Of a stretch of DNA of 64,000 nt, positions 57,525 to 64,000 are shown one piece after another; position 1 is the first letter of the stretch; every line of letters begins with the position of its first letter. The notes beneath the pieces were generated by a model. It saw nothing but the letters and a program-made list of their open reading frames with translations, did no database searches and was not told the DNA's origin. A program made the translations under genes and the position numbers. Source of the DNA: Pyrrhosoma nymphula (lineage: Eukaryota > Arthropoda > Insecta > Odonata > Coenagrionidae); NCBI GenBank assembly GCA_963573305.1, contig OY754337.1:74063094-74127093 (forward strand), in the 5' to 3' direction.

Positions 57525-57615
57525 TGTTGCCTTGCCCGTTGGTGATTTTAAATACCACGATGCCTTAAACTGCTGTTTTCGACGGCCATGGAACATAAAT
57601 AAACTTAAATAAAAA
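57525..57615 (+). repeat. Partial duplicate of the SINE tail
   Basis: TGGTGATTTTAAATACCACG to AACTTAAATAAAAATGTGC repeats 57,342-57,440 (TGTTGATTGAAAAATACCTC.. AAAAATGTG). The head is missing. Confidence 0.7.
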
Positions 57616-57879
57616 TGTGCAAAGTATAATTTGAAGTCATACCTTGGACAAAATTATGATTAAAATCAAAGGTATGATAGATGATAATTAAAGTCTGTAT
57701 TTTGTCGTTGCGGCTGGTTTTGTTTATAAATCTCCTTTTTTTTTAACTTGACCTGAAAAAGGACCATCTTGGCGGAGTAACACTCGGTAATAAAAGTAAA
57801 ATTAATGGAGTAGTTCAGGCAGGTACTTAAGTCTGTCGTCGTGGTATAGCTTCGAGATTTCACTCGACTAATCGCTGTG

Positions 57880-58400
57880 CAAGGGAAATGGGCAAAGAAT
57901 TTTAGCCCTCTTGGTTCGTATCGTGTCGATGGCTCTTAAGGCACCGGAATCCCAAATTTGAATCTCAGGGAGTCTTTCCCTCGAACATTTCGCGAGCGGG
58001 CGATTTTTATCTCTCTTTCCTAATGTTCGACACAACAATGCGCCGGTGCCAGGTGGCAGCACGGGCTCTTTGATGGGGAAAAAAGTGAACGGCGCGAGGC
58101 GAGATCTTTTTCCCCGGATGGCTGTGGCGGAGGCAGGAAATGCAAGGAAAAAAAGTAGGGTATCATTTCGCTTTCCTGTTCCATCCATCTCTTCGTCGCT
58201 CTCTGGAGAGTTAAATACTCGGGCGGATACAAAGAGAGAGAAAGAGAAAGTGAGTGGGATGCGAAAGTTCCCCTTCGAAAAGTCTCCTTTTCAAGTATTT
58301 CTGTCATCATCATCATCATCATCACTGCCATCACCTTCTCCGTCCTCGCCTTTGTCGTCATTGACTCGCGTCACTTGGGGATGGTTCCTTTGAGGTTGAT
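57880..58400. other. GC-richer block with ATC microsatellite
   Basis: Frames of 106-115 codons on both strands with simple sequence and no domains. Possible regulatory region; nothing decisive. Confidence 0.3.
58305..58323 (+). repeat. (ATC)n microsatellite
   Basis: Six CAT/ATC units in an otherwise mixed sequence. Confidence 0.85.
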
Positions 58401-59440
58401 GGGAAGGAAATTGAGAGCACGGCATTAAGCCTCGCTTATCACAGCGATTTCCTAACTCATTCAAGGATTCTAATTATCCCGGTTCACCTCTCGGCTGTTC
58501 ATAATGCGATAAAAAATGCCTTTAATATACTCCCTTTGTCTGTCTTCATGACTTCTACATGTAGACTAAATGACTAGTTATGACTGGTAGTGGTTTTTCC
58601 AAGTTTCATATGACATTTCGCAACAATTCGTTGCTCAATTAAAACACGTAATATTTCGGCCAAACAAACAAACCGGTGTTATGCAAACGAAAGCCACGGC
58701 CAGACTAATATTTCTACAGACACGCGAAGGGCAATAATCGAAAGAAAAGGCTTCACGCTACACAGCTGTTAGTCGTACGACTTTGGCGCATGCACAGTTC
58801 TTCTGTGGTAGCATCAGTCTCTTTATTGTATACCCTCATCTCGTATAGCCCGCATATAAGTTCAGTAACATTTTGACTTAAACATTTAATAATTCGGTGT
58901 GGATAAAGGTTGGCTAGAGGGAGAAATGCATATCAAGCTTTTACTTTTAAATTCGAAACTCGAAAAAATGTTTCATGATTCTCAAGAATAGGTTGAAAGT
59001 GTTAAATAATTTAATTATTGAGCATCTTGGAATTGAAGGCGTCATCATAACAAAGGAGTTTACCACCAAATATGGGTAAAAAAATCACGTGTCTCCACTA
59101 GCGTAATATTATTTAATCTCGACGCAATATCGTGCCAAGATCTCTTCAGTGGATCGTTTAAAGCATTTATATTGTTCCCACGTAATCACGAAGTAGCTGA
59201 ATTCGTAGAAGTTAAATGTAATTGAGAGGTACCTACAATGATGAAAGAAAATAGACGGCTACAGAAAGAGGTTACTGAAATGAAGACCATTTAATTGTGA
59301 ATCAATGAAGCTGTGAGTACGCAGAACTTTAAAAAAATTTCGGAAGTGAAAAAAACTCAGAGAGAAAGCCGAGTCAGTGCCCATTACAAGTGTTTACGCA
59401 ATGGAAGTTGAGGGCGATGGTGGCAATATCATTAATTTAT
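58401..59440. other. AT-rich non-coding DNA
   Basis: No gene. The LINE fragment starts at about 59,440. Confidence 0.5.
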
Positions 59441-59444
59441 TTCA

Positions 59445-60060
59445 ACTCGAGCACATCCCCAAGTCAAAGTGGGAACTCGAACTTAATCTGAGCAAATGCA
59501 CGGCGGTACATTTCTTACGGTGCGGTTCATCCCCGTGTATATGCTGTGGATGGCGTTAAGATAAAGGCGACAGATGAAGTTTTAAGTATCTGGGAGTTAC
59601 GATTACCTCGAACTTATTGTGGGGAACACATATAAGAAAGATTTGTGGCAGAGCTCTGAAGAAGAAAGGATACGTCAAGCGTACTGTGGGAAGATTTTCA
59701 GATGAAAAAGTAAAAGAGAGGTGCTATATCGCACTCGTCTGGCCACACCTTGAATATGCAGCAAGCATATGGGATCCGGTGCAGAAAGACTTAATTCGGG
59801 AACTTAATAAAATACAAAGGAAAGCTGCGCGATTCGTCAAAAACTGCTACGGGCGTACAGACAGCGTAACGCAGATGTTAAACGAATTAGGCTGGGCGCC
59901 GCTAGAGACTCGGAGGCTGCGCGCTAGGCTTAGATTACTTAAGCAATTGAGAATAGATATCTTTCAGAGCGACACGGAGAACATCATATATATCACACCC
60001 CACTATATTTCCAGGTCCGACAGAAACGATAAATTAAGAGATATTTTGCCGAACGGATAG
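59445..60060 (+). pseudogene. CR1/Jockey-type LINE reverse transcriptase, 3' part
   Basis: Begins in WELELNLSKCTAVHFLR, shifts frame near 59,540 (VYAVDGVKIKATD, then a stop, FKYLGVTITSNLLWGTHI) and stays open to the stop at 60,060: RCYIALVWPHLEYAASIWDP, LIRELNKIQRKAARFVKNCY, LGWAPLETRRLRARLRLL. These are the thumb and post-RT regions shared by Jockey/CR1 elements. The catalytic domain and endonuclease are missing: a 5'-truncated copy. Non-functional. Confidence 0.85.
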
Positions 60061-60222
60061 GTATGGGAATTCGTTTTTCCCCCGAACAATAAGGGACTTT
60101 AATAAATGCAAGGCGTAATTTCACTAGAGCGTTTCCTTTTTGTCTGTAAACGGCTGGTGTCCTAACACCCCCCGCCACACGCCTATTGAGGCGGCTTGCG
60201 GGGTATTATGTAGATGAATAAG
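60061..60222 (+). mobile_element. LINE 3' UTR and GTAGATG tail
   Basis: After the stop: CCTTTTTGTCTGTAAACGGC, CCCCCCGCCACACGCC, TTGCGGGGTATTATGTAGAT. The last part recurs at 26.4-26.5 kb and, without the tail, at 18.3 kb, which defines the family's 3' end. Confidence 0.7.
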
Positions 60223-61489
60223 ATTAATTCAGTGGACATTTGGTATTACTTTGGACCATGCGTGTTAGTTTTTTTTAACCTTACAATGTTTTCGGCCTCA
60301 AAAGAAATGGAATGACCTAATGAAGTACAAAATCATGTCTCTCTTTCATCTCTCTAATGTTTAATCACTATTTGATTTTCACATCTGTCTTCGTGTGTTA
60401 CCTTAAGAGTTCATTCAGCGGTTTGAATAGTATTATTTTCGTGTTGAAAGGGAAAGAAAAAGAACGACGGTATATGAATTGTGCTGGCAAGACCGAGGAA
60501 TTCATAATCATTTTAGAACTTATTTTGTGATTCCAGGCAGAGCGAAGCAAGAAGACAATACTTTTTCCCGTTAACGTTTTGGGATCATTACTTCTCTTGA
60601 TGGATCTCTCATCTTGAAGACCACATCTTCAATATTTTCCAGTCTGCCTTCCGCAATGCCTTCTCAAATACTTATTTTCGTCATTCCTATTAAGCTGTTG
60701 TATTTTCGACTCAGTTTTATATCCTGAATATTCTTAATGCATCTTAAACCATCAAGATAATCTGTCAATGCATACCCTTCTGTTTTTTTAAGAATCCCAG
60801 TCGTACTAATTGATATTTATTGCCGTAGTTACACTTATTGATTCTTTATCTTTACATGAATATTTGCATAAGAGATATTCAAGTTTTTTTTTAACCAGAT
60901 AGCCTTTCATTACATTGAGAGTTTGCCTTCCAATCACACCAAGAACGTCAGAGAGGAATCCCTTCTTTTTATTATGGTGGGTCCGACTGGGAACTCCTTG
61001 GTAAACTTGGCCTTCTCAGCGGCTCGTACAATTAGGCTTCATTTTTCAGCACTTCAGCTTCTTAGGTCTGTTTTTCGCTGACTAAAATTCATTTCACTTA
61101 CCAGGGGGAGTCTCGTTTCAGAAGGAGCATCCTGAAAATATGGAGAAGCTATTGTCTCTATAAACGAAGACGGAGGTAACGCAATTATCGACAAATTGAA
61201 ACTAACGTTGGAAAAAGTTCACGATATTCAGGCAATTTGTGACTGTCCAATAAATTATTAAAACTGCGATCAGCTCTTTTTCACGTAGTTGTTGAACCAG
61301 CTCGTCTATGCTGTTATGCCTGCTGCAAATATAAGGCCGTGCTTATCGAAGCGGAGAGGATACAAACAGCTAAAAGCCAATAGCGTTCTCGATTAACCGT
61401 GAGACTCTTTCAAAATATCGCGCCGCGCGATAACGTGGGAATTTCCGATGCGCTGTCGATACATATATTGTGCCCATAAATCCTCAAAA
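60223..61489. other. AT-rich non-coding DNA
   Basis: On the minus strand CATATTTTCAG, 30 nt (61,102-61,131), then GTAAGTG could be a micro-exon, but this is weak. Otherwise nothing. Confidence 0.45.
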
Positions 61490-62110
61490 GAGTGAGGAGA
61501 CAGCTGGATGTATTGGAGAGGTTGAGTGAGTGAGTTTGAGGCGCGAATAAATTCCCTTTCCCCCCTCTCCCCCCTAACTGAGGACTGCGATAAAAGACTC
61601 GAAAATAGGGGGGCGGGGCAGGGGGAAAGGGATAATCTCTGGGCGATTAAGCAAATGGCAGTTCTCCTCCTCCACCCTGTCCTTCTCTTTGCAGTAACCC
61701 CTTCCCACTCCCCTCTCGACCACTTAATGCTCTCTCCCCATTCGCCACCCCTGCTGGAGCGAGGGAAAAACCCCTCCCCACCCTCTTCAGAATGCGACCC
61801 CCCCTGAAACGAGGAGGATAGGGCAAAAGTGATTGACGCGGGTTAAATCGTCCAGAAAGTGCTTGGTTTTCGCGCGACCTCCACGCCCCCCCCCCCTTTA
61901 CCTCCCCATACACTTCCGCTCTCCTCCCATACACATCATCTCCCAACCCCCTTCAGCGCGCGAGTAACATCCCATCCCTGTTCCCAATGGCTGGCGTCAC
62001 TCAATATTCAAAGCCTCGGGCGATCGCCTCTCTCATTTGCGCGATAATGGCTCCGGAACACCCAACCTCGTCCCTTCCGCTCCTTCACCCTCGCCTCTCC
62101 ACGCAACAAT
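61490..62110. other. GC- and pyrimidine-rich block
   Basis: Alternating purine and C/T-rich runs, C run at 61,886-61,896. Frames up to 99 codons on both strands are Pro/Ser- or Gly/Arg-rich and not protein-like. Possible regulatory DNA. Confidence 0.3.
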
Positions 62111-62737
62111 CCGCATTCACAAACACACTATCGTCTGTTTTTTTTTAACTTTCGATAATGACGAAAATGCTACGGTTTGGATGCGCCTGGCTATTGGTTG
62201 GGTAGAAAATTTGTCCATTTCAGGGACGACTATTTCCACCTCTCATGTTATGTTTTTTCTTTTTTTCTCGGTCACCATTTGCTTTCATTCATTTTTTGCA
62301 GTTTTGCACTGGAGGCTTTGTTGAACTGTATGTATCATGAAAATTGTGGAAAATTTCAGGGAATTAAAGAAGTCATTAAACTGCATTTATACATTCAAGG
62401 ATTGGTTTGAAGCAATCTCCTATGAATTCCCTAAGCAGCTAACCACATGGTACCTTTATAGCACATTAATAAGAGTCACGAGAGAAAAGTGATAATTTAG
62501 TCAACTTCGCCCAATAAAGTGCTATTATATATGTGCATCATCTAATCATTGTCTAATCATATGTACATTACATATGTCAATTTCTCGACTCTTACCTTTG
62601 AATACGTATTTAGAAACTACTGAATAGGTTGCAGCGCGTAACCAAGAACAACAATTCAGTAAGTGAAACTCGATTTCCTTGAGAAGCGTAAGAGGCTCCC
62701 TTCATTTCGTCCTAAAACGTCCTAAGAAATAACAAGT
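62111..62737. other. Non-coding DNA
   Basis: The 95- and 77-codon overlapping frames at 62.04-62.41 kb have no recognisable features. No gene supported. Confidence 0.45.
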
Positions 62738-62904
62738 CGGCCTCGGTGACGGCGGGGTAATGTCCTCGCCTGCTAATCCGAGGGTCGCGGGTTCGAGTTA
62801 ACCTGGGGAGGATTTTCCAACTACCAGGTCATGGTTGTGTGTGCTGTCTTGTATTTACGAGCTAATTATAGCTCAGAATAAAGGGTTATTATTATTATTA
62901 AAAA
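62738..62904 (+). mobile_element. tRNA-derived SINE with TTA microsatellite tail
   Basis: GGCCTCGGTGACGGCGGGGT, CCTCGCCTGCTAATCC, GCGGGTTCGAGTTAACC (B box with a changed 3' half), body, then (TTA)n at 62,886-62,900. Same head as the SINEs at 23.2 and 57.2 kb. Confidence 0.75.
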
Positions 62905-63544
62905 TTTTGTGAACCACCATACATTTCTTATGAATATTTAATCTCCCCTCCTCCAAAATACTTTTCATTTATTTCTTCTCCCATTATTGATCTCTGGTGG
63001 CTCTGTTGTACCAAAATGTATCTAATTTTCTGAAAGAAATTTTTCTTCAAATGATCATCAGTCTCCTGCACAAATTCATGTTTGGAATAACCAGTTTTGC
63101 AAAATGCGTCCCTCTCTTCATTCATCCTTCCCCATCTGTGTGTCTCTCTCTTTCTCCTTATCCGCCTTTTGGGGTTGGCAGCGGGGTTATAAATTGGATC
63201 GACTGACTGAACGGAGTCTGTTTGAAGGGGACATATGGTCTCCATTATCGGCGGGCGGCTGAGAAAAAAGGAGTTCGTCCGGCCATTCGAACTGGAGATG
63301 CGCTGGGGACAATAGTTGGAGCAATTTGCTCCAATTCCACCGAGTTCTACATTGATTGATCTCCCTTCGACGGGTTTTTCAGTCTCTTGTGGTTGATAGA
63401 AAGTGGGCATGCTTCTGCTCTCAAGAGAAATACCCTAATTTCGGAAAGCGTGTCAATCCTTTCTATTAGCGCGGTACGGCGGTATAGCAATTTCTTTCCA
63501 TCAACGCGGTACGGCGGGGAATGTGTTTCATATTTTTATACGTA
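62905..63544. other. Non-coding DNA
   Basis: Includes GCGGTACGGCGG twice (63,471 and 63,510). The 160-codon minus frame (62,928-63,410) shows no domain. Confidence 0.4.
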
Positions 63545-63925
63545 CAATTAAGAGGAATGTTGGATGAATTTTCAGCACTACCTTTTCCACATGCAGTTTT
63601 ATTTTCACGGCCATGGTTTTGCTACAGAGTAACATCTTCTGGTGGTGTAATCCTGCACTTGATAGTCAATTTTCTGTAGAGGACGACTCTTTTTGCGTAG
63701 CTGGCACATTTAATATAAGGAACTGTTTCGGACGTAACTCTTTGTCTCTCAGTCTCTCATAGTTGGAAAGTTAGATAAATTTTCTACACAGCTTTTTCAA
63801 CTTTTAGTTTTATTTTTTAAGTATTACAAAATCTACATGTGGAAAAAGCTGTGTTGAAAATTCATATAACATTCCCACTATGAAGACTTTCACTAAGTTA
63901 CGCTCGAAACCGTTTTTTATCGGAA
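63545..63925. repeat. Penelope-terminus-like inverted repeat cluster
   Basis: Three related copies of a block like GAATTTTCAACACAGCTTTT: at 63,553-63,596 and about 63,755-63,805 on plus, and 63,835-63,880 on minus. The last two are arms of an imperfect inverted repeat of about 80 bp that also takes in GTTTCGGACGTAACT (63,728) and AGTTACGCTCGAAAC (63,897). CTATGAAGAC..CGAAACCG has the hammerhead-like order of Penelope termini. No protein remnant nearby. Confidence 0.5.
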
Positions 63926-64000
63926 CAATTATTCAATTGCTATAGCCATGCCTTCCTGATCATAATTTTCTTATTTTATTATGTGCATTAACATTTCATA

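Noticed and set aside
61102..61131. 30-nt micro-exon on the minus strand
   Set aside because: Good flanking dinucleotides but opposite strand to the other splice signals, and too short to judge.
1..64000. CRISPR array, bacterial operon, rRNA genes
   Set aside because: No spaced direct-repeat array, no clustered prokaryotic ORFs and no rRNA-like segments were seen; the sequence is eukaryotic.

Overview
This is eukaryotic, almost certainly arthropod (probably insect) DNA: AT-rich, without operons, and full of arthropod-type mobile elements (an APE-type LINE, Penelope-like elements, tRNA-derived SINEs, hAT, piggyBac and TA-flanked MITEs). I recognise no host protein-coding gene. The window reads as a gene desert or the inside of very large introns. 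A textbook recursive-splice signal at 32,957 and a few exon-like islands, all on the plus strand, fit the intron reading but do not prove it.

The only intact coding unit is a two-ORF non-LTR retrotransposon (4,599-10,080). ORF1 (4,900-6,555) has a CCHC knuckle and an Arg-Thr-Pro tetrapeptide tract. ORF2 (6,555-9,980) has an AP endonuclease, a reverse transcriptase with YADD and a C-terminal CCHC. The ORF1 stop and ORF2 start share one base (TAATG), the arrangement used for translational coupling in SART1. The LINE sits inside the A box of a tRNA-like SINE head, between short duplications of GTAGCT. That SINE lies in a larger composite with inverted arms of about 138 bp, bounded by an exact 11-bp direct repeat (4,168-4,178 and 10,251-10,261). 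A relative at 48,329-48,590 carries the tRNA-like segment in the opposite orientation relative to a shared flanking block.

The rest is decayed elements in AT-rich DNA: a LINE C-terminus (3.5 kb), a Penelope-like element with a hammerhead-like 3' motif (14.7-15.9 kb), a hAT with perfect 15-bp TIRs and 8-bp TSD (23,012-25,433) carrying nested insertions, a perfect 59-bp-arm palindrome (28.5 kb), a 963-bp fold-back element (37.9 kb), two copies of one unnamed dispersed repeat (18.5 and 39.1 kb), a second Penelope-like element (42.8-43.8 kb, minus), Penelope-like terminal hairpins (48.2, 49.5, 63.7 kb), a TA-flanked MITE (54.7 kb), a piggyBac pseudogene (55.5-56.5 kb, minus), SINEs (23.2, 57.2, 62.7 kb) and a CR1/Jockey-type LINE 3' end (59.4-60.2 kb). 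Several GC-richer blocks (about 1.8-2.5, 26.8-27.4, 44.8-45.6, 49.8-50.8, 57.9-58.4 and 61.5-62.1 kb) may be promoters, enhancers or non-coding exons.
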